From NCBI GenBank assembly GCA_045863555.1, contig BTUU01000008.1, positions 124,001 through 188,000 on the forward strand: a stretch of 64,000 bases of DNA, given 5' to 3'. Below the pieces are notes generated by a model. That model was not told the origin of the DNA. It did not search any database and saw only the letters and a program-made list of their open reading frames with translations. Numbering within the stretch: position 1 is the first letter of the stretch; each line of letters starts with the position of its first letter. The translations under genes and the position numbers were made by a program. Origin of the DNA: JACRLV01 sp045863555. GTDB taxonomy: Bacteria; Planctomycetota; Phycisphaerae; UBA1845; Fen-1342. Positions 25,825 to 33,815 of the stretch are shown here, piece by piece.

Positions 25825-28218
25825 ATGGCCCCATCGCTCATCGGAGTTTTCGAGATTGCCGAGCTGGCTAACGTCGGGGCTTCGGCAGTCGCTAACTGGC
25901 GAAAACGGTTCGCCGACTTCCCCTCTCCCTTGGCCGAACTGAAATCCGGTCCCGTCTTTGATGAGAATCAGGTCCGCCTCTGGCTCGCCAAGCGCCAAGC
26001 CAGCGACGCACCGGAATCGGAATTGTTCTACGACCAGCTTGCGAGCACGCGGGAAGACCCGCCGGAGTTGCGTGCAAAAGTTGAAGAGGTCGTTGAGCAG
26101 CTTCAGAAGCAAGCCACCTCCACCAAACGCCCCGGAATTCTGCTCGGCCGGGTCCAGAGCGGCAAGACGCGGGCATTTCTCGGCGTGACCGCCCGTGCGT
26201 TCGACCGTGGCTACGACGTGGCCGTGATTCTCACCAAGGGGACCAAGTCACTCGCCGAACAGACCCTCAGCCGCGTGAAAGACGACTTCCGCGAGTTCAT
26301 CGCAGGCGACCAGGTGGACGTGTACGACATTCTGGCTGTGCCGGACCTGACGCCGTACGAGTTGTCCCGAAAGCTCATCTTCGTCGTCAAGAAGGAGGAC
26401 GACAACCTTCGCCGGCTGATTCGCCTGTTCACGGAGCAGTACCCGGCGCTCCGTCAAAAGTCCGTTCTCATTATCGACGATGAGGCCGACCTTGCTTCGG
26501 TCAGCTTTCGCAAGGTCGCAGGCGTCAGCACCGCCGGCATTATTTCGCAGCAAATCGACCAGTTCCGCGACGCTGTGGAACGCTCGGCCTTCTTGCAGGT
26601 AACGGCGACTCCGTACGCCCTCTATCTCCAGCCTGACGAAGAAGTCGCCATCAACGGGACCAGCCTGTTCAAGCCGAAGCGGCCGGCATTTACGGTCATG
26701 CTCGACCCGCACAGCAAGTACGTCGGCGGTGACGAGTATTTCGAGAAAAGTTCAGACCCTGACTCGCCGGCATTCTACTTCTACCGAGAGGTGCCGCTCA
26801 CCGAACGAGAGGCGCTCAAGAAGAGCGACGGCCGTCGTTTGCAGCTTGCACAGGTGCTGTCAGAGAAGAATGTCGCGGTACTGCGCGACGCCGTGATGAC
26901 GTTCCTTGTTGGTGGGGCCATTCGTCGCTTGCAGCAGCGGGCCGGCGGCCAACGCCCCCAGAAGTACAGCTTCCTGTTTCACACCGAGCAGTCGCGCAGT
27001 TCCCACGAGTGGCAGGAGAAAGTCGCAATCGCGCTCCGCGATTCCCTCGTGGACCAAGCACGGGCCGACAGCCCTCTGTTTAATGAACTGCTTCGGGCCG
27101 CGTACAACGACCTGCGCCGCTCCATGGAACTTGAGGGGGTTCCGCTGCCCACCATTGAAGATGCAAAGAAGGCCGTAGTCGAGGCACTCGACGGAGGCCA
27201 GCTCATGATTACGAAGGTGAACTCCGACATCGAAATCAAGAAGTTGTTGGCTGACGACGGTCAACTCAAATTGCGCACCCCCTTCAATATCTTTGTGGGC
27301 GGCCAGATTCTCGACCGTGGCATCACCATCAACAACCTCATTGGCTTCTATTACGGACGTGCCCCCAACCGCTTTCAGCAAGACACGGTCCTCCAGCACT
27401 CGCGCATGTACGGCGCGCGTTCCATGGCCGACTTGGCCGTCACCCGGTTCTACGCGCCGCAACACGTGTATCAAGTCATGAAACGCATCCACGAGTTTGA
27501 TGCCGCCCTGCGTGAGGCGTTTGCAACGGGGGCTCACGACGGCGGTGTGTATTTCATTCGCCGAGACCCGAGCAGCCGGCTAATTCCGTGTTCGCCAAAC
27601 AAGTTGCTGTTCTCGGATGTAGTAAGCGTCCGGCCCGGCCGACGCTTGGTTCTGTCTGGGTTTCAGACAGTCGCGAAGTCCAACGGCGCGAAGACGCTTC
27701 AGGCTCTCGACGCCGCCGTCGAAGAGCTTGGGGCTGTGCCGGAGCGCCCAATGCTCATCGAAGTGAAGAAGGCTGTGGAGTTGCTCAGGCTCGCTTATCA
27801 GAACCTGGAATTCGATGATGACACCGACGACGACCGCGAGGCACACCTAGCGATGCTCGAACATCTGTCGCTCATGTGCCCATCCGCCGAACGACGAGGG
27901 AGAGCCTGGCTGCTCATCGCCAAAGACCGCAACGTGGCTCGTTACCGCGAGGAGGGCCGTTTCTCAAACGCTCCCGATACAAAGCAGCAAAAGGACCTCG
28001 CCCGGGACAAGGCTGACGACATTCCGGTTCTAATGCTCCTGCGTCAGAATGGGGAGCAGGCAAAGGGATGGCGAGGCCTCCCCTTTTGGTGGCCCGTCAT
28101 CATGACGCCGCGTGCGGCCGCGACCGCCGTCTTTGCCACAGCAGAGGCGGTTGCCTCAACGGCACCGACGACAAGCGGACCGACCAGGACGCTCGACACC
28201 GATGAGGTCGCTATTTAA
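25825..28218 (+). CDS. Z1-domain helicase-like ATPase
   Basis: This 797-residue protein begins with a MerR-like HTH (VFEIAELANVGASAVANWRKRF, in part), then a Walker A variant LLGRVQSGKTRAF near 105, IIDDEAD near 214, QVTATPYAL near 255, and a Z1 core (GGQILDRGITINNLIGFYYG, DTVLQHSRMYGARS). Z1 proteins are known from restriction and DISARM-like loci. AAAGGAGG lies 6 nt before ATG 25825. It has its own regulated promoter although it follows the methyltransferase. The stop overlaps that of the convergent gene at 28215. Confidence 0.85.
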   Translation: MAPSLIGVFEIAELANVGASAVANWRKRFADFPSPLAELKSGPVFDENQVRLWLAKRQASDAPESELFYDQLASTREDPPELRAKVEEVVEQLQKQATSTKRPGILLGRVQSGKTRAFLGVTARAFDRGYDVAVILTKGTKSLAEQTLSRVKDDFREFIAGDQVDVYDILAVPDLTPYELSRKLIFVVKKEDDNLRRLIRLFTEQYPALRQKSVLIIDDEADLASVSFRKVAGVSTAGIISQQIDQFRDAVERSAFLQVTATPYALYLQPDEEVAINGTSLFKPKRPAFTVMLDPHSKYVGGDEYFEKSSDPDSPAFYFYREVPLTEREALKKSDGRRLQLAQVLSEKNVAVLRDAVMTFLVGGAIRRLQQRAGGQRPQKYSFLFHTEQSRSSHEWQEKVAIALRDSLVDQARADSPLFNELLRAAYNDLRRSMELEGVPLPTIEDAKKAVVEALDGGQLMITKVNSDIEIKKLLADDGQLKLRTPFNIFVGGQILDRGITINNLIGFYYGRAPNRFQQDTVLQHSRMYGARSMADLAVTRFYAPQHVYQVMKRIHEFDAALREAFATGAHDGGVYFIRRDPSSRLIPCSPNKLLFSDVVSVRPGRRLVLSGFQTVAKSNGAKTLQALDAAVEELGAVPERPMLIEVKKAVELLRLAYQNLEFDDDTDDDREAHLAMLEHLSLMCPSAERRGRAWLLIAKDRNVARYREEGRFSNAPDTKQQKDLARDKADDIPVLMLLRQNGEQAKGWRGLPFWWPVIMTPRAAATAVFATAEAVASTAPTTSGPTRTLDTDEVAI

Positions 28219-28886
28219 GCGGCGTCACCCGATTGTGCCGTGCGATGTTCCGGCTGGCAGTCAAATGCGCGGACTACACTCCGTCGTAGATTCAACGACG
28301 ATGATTGGAGTGACTCAATCCCGGCGACCTTGCGAATGCGATTGATGATGCGCCATAGATTCAGCAGTTGCCGTCGTACCGGCGCGTATCGCTGAAAGGG
28401 CACACGACGGAACTCCTCCCCCAGCCCTTCCGATGACCGATGAAGGGCGATTGAGAGCAGGTATCCTTTGAGCTTGCGATACTGTTCCGGGTGAATCCGA
28501 ACCGATGGATGCAATTTCCCGTCCCTCCCCTTCTTGAGCGAGATGCTGTAGCCCTGAAACCGAATCGCGTCTCGCCGGGCGTCGCGAAAGTGCGGCTCTT
28601 CCGTGAAGAACTGATGCTCGCCGTGAGTTGCAAGCAGGACGAAGAATCGGTCGTAGCGGAGATAGTGCATGTTCGCGAGCCCGGCCCGCTTGCGCCGGAC
28701 CCGCGCCCAGCGCGAAATGCCGATGCCGTAGCGCTCGATGAGCTTCGCATCCACGGCCGCCGGGTCTTTCCGCTCAGGAATGCGGCCGGTCACATAGAAC
28801 ACGTACCCGTGCCCGAGGTACGAAACCGCGAGTTGCTGGACGAACCCAGCTTCCGAAGTTGCCACGCACTGATACGCCGTTCGCAT
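28215..28886 (-). CDS. Partner protein of the large noncoding RNA, copy 1
   Basis: This 223-residue protein has no family I can name. It is homologous to the protein at 39009-39599: both share LIERYGI, GLANM, RFFVLLAT, GYSI, GRDG and SVRI, and I estimate over half of the first ~180 residues identical by eye. It is basic, with WARVRRKRAGL near 58-68 and a C-terminal helical segment, which would suit RNA binding. The last ~30 residues have no counterpart in copy 2. It lies downstream of the ~1-kb RNA on the same strand and after its terminator. Start ATG 28886 follows GAGAGG. An RNA-binding or RNA-guided role is inferred from pairing only. Confidence 0.75.
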   Translation of the reverse strand: MRTAYQCVATSEAGFVQQLAVSYLGHGYVFYVTGRIPERKDPAAVDAKLIERYGIGISRWARVRRKRAGLANMHYLRYDRFFVLLATHGEHQFFTEEPHFRDARRDAIRFQGYSISLKKGRDGKLHPSVRIHPEQYRKLKGYLLSIALHRSSEGLGEEFRRVPFQRYAPVRRQLLNLWRIINRIRKVAGIESLQSSSLNLRRSVVRAFDCQPEHRTAQSGDAA

Positions 28887-28919
28887 CCCGCCTCTCTTGG
28901 GTGAAAGGACGGAGAATGT

Positions 28920-29129
28920 TCAGGGCACATTCTCCAAAGCCCGAAGACGAAGTCTTCCGTCAAAGCCTTCGACGGCATCGGCCGCGCGCCACACGATTGC
29001 GGCGGTCGGCTCCTGGCCGGCAACCTCGCTCATCAACCTCTGCTCGTTGGTCACCGTTCCTTTCCGTTGCTCGCTCGATTGCGGCGGCGTCGCCCGCTGT
29101 CTTTCACAGTTGGCCCCGCCGCAATACAT
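28920..29129 (-). CDS. Small ORF between RNA copy 1 and its partner gene
   Basis: The frame encodes 69 residues from an ATG, or 44 from a GTG at 29054 preceded by AAGGAA (TNEQRLMSEVAGQEPTAAIV). It occupies the same position as the small gene at 38702 in the second module but shows no clear similarity to it. It may be a leader peptide, a fast-evolving small protein or chance. No family recognised. Confidence 0.35.
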   Translation of the reverse strand: MYCGGANCERQRATPPQSSEQRKGTVTNEQRLMSEVAGQEPTAAIVWRAADAVEGFDGRLRLRALENVP

Positions 29130-29141
29130 AGGTGTTGCGCG

Positions 29142-29185
29142 AAAAAGGCAGCCGACAGACGCCGGGTAAGACCCGAGCGTCTGTC
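29142..29185 (-). terminator. Rho-independent terminator ending RNA copy 1
   Basis: Read on the minus strand, GACAGACGC and GCGTCTGTC enclose CGGGT-CTT-ACCCG (14 bp with one bulged T), followed by GGCTGCC and TTTTT at 29146-29142. The RNA's conserved 3' hairpin doubles as its terminator. The partner gene downstream therefore needs read-through or its own promoter. Confidence 0.85.
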
Positions 29186-30150
29186 GTCATTTCGCCGTCA
29201 AACGACGCTTCACGTCCCCGTGAAGTCTCGTCTGACCGCTGTACCTGCCTTACCCAGGAATCCCGGTCTCGGCGATTCCTCGCCGAACCGAACGTCACAC
29301 TTGATGGTTTCAACCTGTCACCGCTTTCGTCGTCGTCTCGTGCCCGGCACCACCCGTAAGCACACGAACGGTCGCAGCACTGCCTTGCACTGCATCCGCA
29401 CGGCTCCCGCCGTCTCCTACTCGCGGCACTCTCCCAGTCTGCGGTTTTTCAAGCACCTGAGTGACCGCTCAGGCACCGGCAACCACGCCGGCCGCCACAG
29501 ACCTTCCCCGGTTAGCATGAATCGTCACGCACTTGTTCACGTCGCTAGAGGCTCGCCGCCTCGACAGAGCGTCCTATGTCCGGAACTCCCGCTCCGGCAT
29601 AGTTTCCAGCCGCACGGCTGATTTCAGGCGTCAAAAGACAGAAACTACGCCTTACCCGTGGGCGCCCTGCGTTCGCAGTTCGGCACCGTCTCCAAGTGCA
29701 CTGACCGGCAAGGGCTTGCTGCCCCTCTCATCGTTGAGCTATTCGCAGCCTCGCGTTTCGCGAGGACTCCGGGCATCGTCCGATGCTCGGTTCCCGGTGT
29801 CGCCACCGTGGAAGCTCCCGACGCCGGCAGACGTTGAACGAACCTGACGGGACTTGCACCCGAATTGCCCGAGAGGGTTTTGGTCCGTTCCCCGCTGGGG
29901 GATTTGCACCCCTTCGATTCACACGGCCTCAGCGCTCGCGCGCCGAGGGCTTTCCCGGTCGCCCGTCTTCGTTCGGGCGACCGAAATGGGATAGAAGCCG
30001 GAGATTCATTCCGAAAGGAGGATTACTTCCGGCAGCCTCCCTCGAACGTGGCGAGCTACTCTCGTAGCACCACGCTCTACAGGTTCACTCGCATGACGGT
30101 TGGTTAGACCGCCCCCTTAGCTCGGTTGGTAGCCGAGTTTACCGGGCGCG
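29142..30150 (-). ncRNA. Large structured noncoding RNA, copy 1
   Basis: About 1 kb with no credible gene, dense in hairpins on the minus strand. It shares ordered blocks with 37150-38275 (plus): hairpin 30121-30137, GCGAGGGAGGCT-type block 30034-30056, ACGTTGAACG (plus strand) 29831-29840, 29674-29693, 29535-29545, 29502-29513, and CCGGCACCACCCGT (plus strand) 29344-29357. The 5' hairpin is CTCGG-CTACCAA-CCGAG here and CCTGT-CTACCAA-ACAGG in copy 2: same loop, compensated stem. It starts downstream of the parB-like gene on the same strand; no clear promoter is seen. Further hairpins at 30160-30215 may extend the 5' end. I cannot assign it to a known RNA family; a search against GOLLD, ROOL, HEARO and intron models would decide. 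Confidence 0.7.
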
Positions 30151-30285
30151 AGTGACCATCAAGGTACGTCATGGCACACGTTAGCGTGTCCGACGACAAC
30201 GAGACGTTTCGTCTCGCAGAAGCGACCGTGCCACAGCTCAAAGTGAAGTGCACGCAGATTCTCGTGCGCGGCATCAAATGAAACG

Positions 30286-30792
30286 CTATTCGGATTCGAA
30301 AGCAGAAGCAGCCCGCACGCCCGCCACGAAAGCGTCGGCGATACGAGCTTCGAAGCGCTCGCGGTCTATCTCACGACCCCGTGCGTTGGAAGGGAGTTTC
30401 TGCGGCCCTAGTCGGCGAGCCTCACGTTCGAGCGTGTCCATGCAGTGTTCAATGCCCTTGAAGACCGCGCGTGCGACGTGACTACTCGTAAGCCGAGTGC
30501 CCGTGGCGCGCCGATAGAGGTCCACGACTCTGGTGAACGTCGCATCGGCTGACGGTGTGAGCACGAGTTCGCGTTTGATGGTCGGTTGCTCTCCCGTGGT
30601 GGGGCGTGCGGCGGTTTGAACGACCGTAGGAAACTCAGAGACTTTGGTGCGGACCGGAGTCGGAGGTTCGACCCCTGAGGAAGCCGGCGCCGGAGCGATG
30701 ACCGGAGTCGCGACCGCACGAGCGGCTGCGCCCACGTCGAAGAGATGCGCCACAGAGCTACTTGGAGGGTGTTCGCGAAGTACTTTTGGCAT
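30286..30792 (-). CDS. Partition partner protein (ParB-like), downstream of ParA
   Basis: This 168-residue protein has a Pro/Ala-rich, disordered N-terminal half and a C-terminal DNA-binding-like segment (ADATFTRVVDLYRRATGTRL, TSSHVARAVFKGIEHCMDTL). It starts 10 nt after the ParA stop, so the two are cotranscribed. It lacks a classical ParB CTP-binding domain and fits the small non-homologous partners of plasmid ParA proteins, which bind the centromere repeats. The assignment rests mainly on position. Confidence 0.6.
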   Translation of the reverse strand: MPKVLREHPPSSSVAHLFDVGAAARAVATPVIAPAPASSGVEPPTPVRTKVSEFPTVVQTAARPTTGEQPTIKRELVLTPSADATFTRVVDLYRRATGTRLTSSHVARAVFKGIEHCMDTLEREARRLGPQKLPSNARGREIDRERFEARIADAFVAGVRAASAFESE

Positions 30793-30802
30793 ATCCTCTC
30801 AC

Positions 30803-31705
30803 CTACCCGTTTGCCACCAACGGCCGTGAAACCTCCGCTGCCGGTTCAAGCAGACCGCCCAGAAGTGCGAAATTCGGTTCTGAGAGCGTTCCGTTCAGGA
30901 ACTCCTCGCCATTCCGAATCCGATGTTCGACTTCGACCGAAAGCCGCAGGTACTGCTGAGCGACCGGCATCGTCGAGAACTTCGGCAGCTGAAAGAGCGT
31001 CTTGCCCCGCCCCGACACCTCCGGCACGGCCACGGCTTGCGAGATGGACGTTTCGAAGCGCCGTCCGGGCAATGCTGCGGAGACGACCGATTCGAGTTGG
31101 TTTCGGAGGCGCGTGGCGCGCCCATCAACGTTCGTGAATATGACGCCCAGTACTTCAAGGCCGGGATTCCGGTGCTTTCGCACGTCCGCAATGTCGTCGA
31201 AGGCGTGGGTCAGGCCGCCCAGTGAGAGCGGGTGCGGGAAGGCCGAGAGCAGAAACCAGTCAGCCGAAGAGTAGGCGGCCACCGTGGTCACAAACGCCGC
31301 TGACGGCCCCGTATCGAGAAAGATGAAATCGTATTTGGCACGGGCCTCTCCAATGGCCCGTTCGAGGATGCGCGTGCGGTCCACATATTTCGAGAGCAGT
31401 TTTGCAATCTCCGCGAGCTCCGGACGGCACGGTATCAGATGCACCCCTTCCGGCATCCGGTCCGCAATCGCCAGACTCTCGACCGTTTCATCCGTCGTGA
31501 GCAGTTCGAGTGTCCCGCTGAAGCTGTTCACCGGAATGCCCAGGTGCTTCGTTGAGCCAGCGGCCGGGTCCAGGTCCATCACCAGGGACTGAAATCCACG
31601 TTGCCCGAGCGCGGCCGCGAGGTGCACGGTATTCGTCGTCTTCCCTACTCCGCCCTTTTGATTGCCAACTGCGATTACGACGCCGAGTTTTGAGTGATTG
31701 TCCAT
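30803..31705 (-). CDS. parA: ParA-family partition ATPase
   Basis: This 300-residue protein has the deviant Walker A NQKGGVGKTTNTVHLA near residue 15-30, Walker A' MDLDPAAGSTKHLG near 43-56, and FLDTGPSAAF near 130. It lacks an N-terminal HTH (type Ib or ICE-type ParA). It segregates plasmids or excised elements. It is followed by a ParB-like gene and preceded by a repeat-rich region that could be the centromere. Its presence means that island 1 has, or had, a plasmid-like phase. Confidence 0.92.
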   Translation of the reverse strand: MDNHSKLGVVIAVGNQKGGVGKTTNTVHLAAALGQRGFQSLVMDLDPAAGSTKHLGIPVNSFSGTLELLTTDETVESLAIADRMPEGVHLIPCRPELAEIAKLLSKYVDRTRILERAIGEARAKYDFIFLDTGPSAAFVTTVAAYSSADWFLLSAFPHPLSLGGLTHAFDDIADVRKHRNPGLEVLGVIFTNVDGRATRLRNQLESVVSAALPGRRFETSISQAVAVPEVSGRGKTLFQLPKFSTMPVAQQYLRLSVEVEHRIRNGEEFLNGTLSEPNFALLGGLLEPAAEVSRPLVANG

Positions 31706-31730
31706 GCGCTCCTATTGTTGTTCGCCCCTT

Positions 31731-31975
31731 TGTATGCGGGAATGCCTGCATCCTCGCATGCGAGCATGCAGCCCTCCCCGCTTGCCCGCGTGCCCGCATG
31801 CTCAGCGATAGCCCGTCCGTAGAGCTTTAACAAGATGGAATCTTCGCGCTCCCGACGGCCCGCATGCCGGCAAGCCCGAGCGCCGGCATGGGCGCGTGCC
31901 AGCAGGCCGGCATCGCTGCGTCCCCGCATCCCGCCACCCCCGCACGCCCGCATTCCTGCGTGCGGGACCACGGAC
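31731..31975. repeat. GCATGC-rich repeat array upstream of parA (candidate parS/centromere)
   Basis: About a dozen degenerate copies of CCCGCATGC-like units lie on both strands. The best palindrome is a 26-bp site at 31746-31771 with core CTCGCATGCGAG (perfect 12 bp) and CTGCAT/ATGCAG arms, one mismatch overall. Repeat arrays beside parAB are typical partition sites and autoregulation operators. From here to 32348 I see no gene, only hairpins: GCGAGTTTCA/TGAAACTCGC at 32030-32064 and the terminator at 32121-32146. Confidence 0.6.
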
Positions 31976-32120
31976 GAAAAAATAAGCCTTGTCAACCAGT
32001 TGAACGCGTGCGAGAGGTGACATGACCGGGCGAGTTTCAAGTCGAGTGGAGTTCTGAAACTCGCTTCGCGCTTTCGTACAACAAGCTCAGGAAGGAGCGG
32101 CAGGGTAGGGACCATAAACG

Positions 32121-32146
32121 AAAAGAGCGACCACAAAGGGTCGCTC
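32121..32146 (-). terminator. Minus-strand terminator between the initiator-like gene and parA
   Basis: GAGCGACC and GGTCGCTC form an 8-bp stem with a CTTTGT loop, followed on the minus strand by TTTTCGTTT. It would stop antisense transcription entering the parA control region. Confidence 0.6.
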
Positions 32147-32348
32147 GTTTCGCGGCTGAAAGCTCCGACAATGCGAAGCCCGAACAGCCAAGTGATGCTC
32201 ACACCGTCACCGTAGCTCGGGCTTTCCCGTACTGTCAATCCGCTTTCCGCCGTTCACGGGATTCGTGCGCGCTCCGCGCCGACATCCCGCACCGCTGCTT
32301 CGGGCACGGCGGCACACTCGACGTGTGTCCGCAGACGGGACGGTGAAA

Positions 32349-33812
32349 ATGACGGGAAGAGCAACCAAGCCGGTCGGCGGATTCGTGTTCATTCCAGCAA
32401 TGGCGCTTATAAGCGCGTGGTGGGCCTACAAGCGGAAAATCATCGAGCTTGGCGACCTGAGGGTGTGGCTCGCGTCGCACGAGCTTGTGGCCGAACGTTG
32501 CGCGTTACAGAAGGGAAGGGTGCCAGCGTTTCGAATCGAGGAGCTGGTCACACTTTTACGCGTTCGAGACAATGTTCGAATCGAGCGGGCAGTTCGACGG
32601 CTTCAGCGGGTCGGCCTACTCACATGGTCGCGGTCCAAAATCTCGTTTGTGAAATCGCCCGCCGACATTCGTGTCGCAAGCAACGACCTTGTCGCAACGA
32701 TCGAGTCCGTCACGAACCATCGCCGAAAAGTTCCTGTCCCACGCCGGATGCTTCGCTTTCTCGCAACGACTCGTAAGCCCGCTGTTATTGCAACGCTCAT
32801 GGGTCACTTCCTTCGCTGCCTCTATTATCGAGGCCGGGCATGCTCGCCGTCAGGGCTTTGCAAGGCATCGTGGATTGCGTCCGTGTTCGAGGTCGATGTC
32901 CGAAACATCAAGGCTGCCCGAAAGGAGCTTGAAGGGCAGGGGTTGCTCATCCGCCATCAGACGGACCAGTGGCGCTTGAACCGATGGGGACCGAGCGTCG
33001 AGGTGAACCTCACGTGGTCTGCCCCATCACTCGTGAAGCGACGCAAATCACCACCCCGGCCGGCCGGTTTCAGCACGGTTTCGCCACCCCCTGAATCAAA
33101 CCGAGAACTTTCTTCGAAAGAAAAAACCAGAAACGCGGATGCTCCGCACCGTTCTGGTGCTTGCATGCGAAGGGCGCCTGACTCGGTTTCACTTCGGGAC
33201 GTTCGAAGCGAGCACCTGCGAGACGGTCGCACGCTTCGCGTGCTCTATCAGCAGGCCGTGGGGAAGGCGATTGTTTCTGCCAGCGAGAGCGATGAGCTGC
33301 GATTCTTCGCAGCGGCCGAACATGCCCGAGTCAGAGGCTCGACGAATCCGCCAGGGCTCTTCATAGCCGTTCTTCGTCGCGGCCTCTGGAGCTACATCAC
33401 GCAGAGCGAGGAGGACGTGGCGCGGAAACGAATTCAACATGCGCGGCATGACCGAAGCGACCCGCGGGCTGATTCGCCTTCGTGCAATCCGACTGACGGC
33501 CGAATAACGGCTTCAAACGTGGTGGAACGGGCACAAATCCGCGACACGGTTTCTTGTTCGCTTCAGAGGCTCTCGGAACTGGCGTGCAGGAGTGGTCAGG
33601 CCGCTGCGGGACTCGCTTTGGTCCCTTCGCGGCCTGGCTCCGTCGCGGCCCACCCCAACACACCCGCCCCGCCCCGATGCTCGCCCCCTCCCGTCCCCGA
33701 GGGGGCTGCGCGGTCGGTGGGAGACCGTCGCCGCGAATGTGGTACGTACCACTTTCCGTCCTCCGGTACTGCAAAACCACGCGAAAAGACGCGAATCGGC
33801 GAGAAGCCTTGA
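32349..33812 (+). CDS. Winged-helix protein, possible replication initiator
   Basis: The frame encodes 487 residues from ATG 32349. Residues 1-220 look real: WAYKRKIIELGDLRVWLASH, VTLLRVRDNVRIERAVRRLQ, then IASVFEVDVRNIKAARKELE and GLLIRHQTDQWRLNRWG, resembling two winged helices as in plasmid Rep proteins. The middle (LRDGRTLRVLYQQAVGKAIV) is also plausible, but the last ~120 residues are Pro/Ser/Arg-rich and may be disordered. It sits beside parAB, between a minus-strand terminator and the right att repeat. No catalytic motif is seen and the initiator role is inferred. Confidence 0.6.
   Translation: MTGRATKPVGGFVFIPAMALISAWWAYKRKIIELGDLRVWLASHELVAERCALQKGRVPAFRIEELVTLLRVRDNVRIERAVRRLQRVGLLTWSRSKISFVKSPADIRVASNDLVATIESVTNHRRKVPVPRRMLRFLATTRKPAVIATLMGHFLRCLYYRGRACSPSGLCKASWIASVFEVDVRNIKAARKELEGQGLLIRHQTDQWRLNRWGPSVEVNLTWSAPSLVKRRKSPPRPAGFSTVSPPPESNRELSSKEKTRNADAPHRSGACMRRAPDSVSLRDVRSEHLRDGRTLRVLYQQAVGKAIVSASESDELRFFAAAEHARVRGSTNPPGLFIAVLRRGLWSYITQSEEDVARKRIQHARHDRSDPRADSPSCNPTDGRITASNVVERAQIRDTVSCSLQRLSELACRSGQAAAGLALVPSRPGSVAAHPNTPAPPRCSPPPVPEGAARSVGDRRRECGTYHFPSSGTAKPREKTRIGEKP
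33739..33752. repeat. Palindrome near right att site (GTGGTACGTACCAC)
   Basis: A perfect 14-bp palindrome identical to the core at 3333-3346 lies 134 bp before the right copy of the 42-bp att repeat. Both copies are followed by TTT. It probably marks a recombinase or accessory-protein site at the island end. Confidence 0.6.
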
Positions 33813-33815
33813 GAA

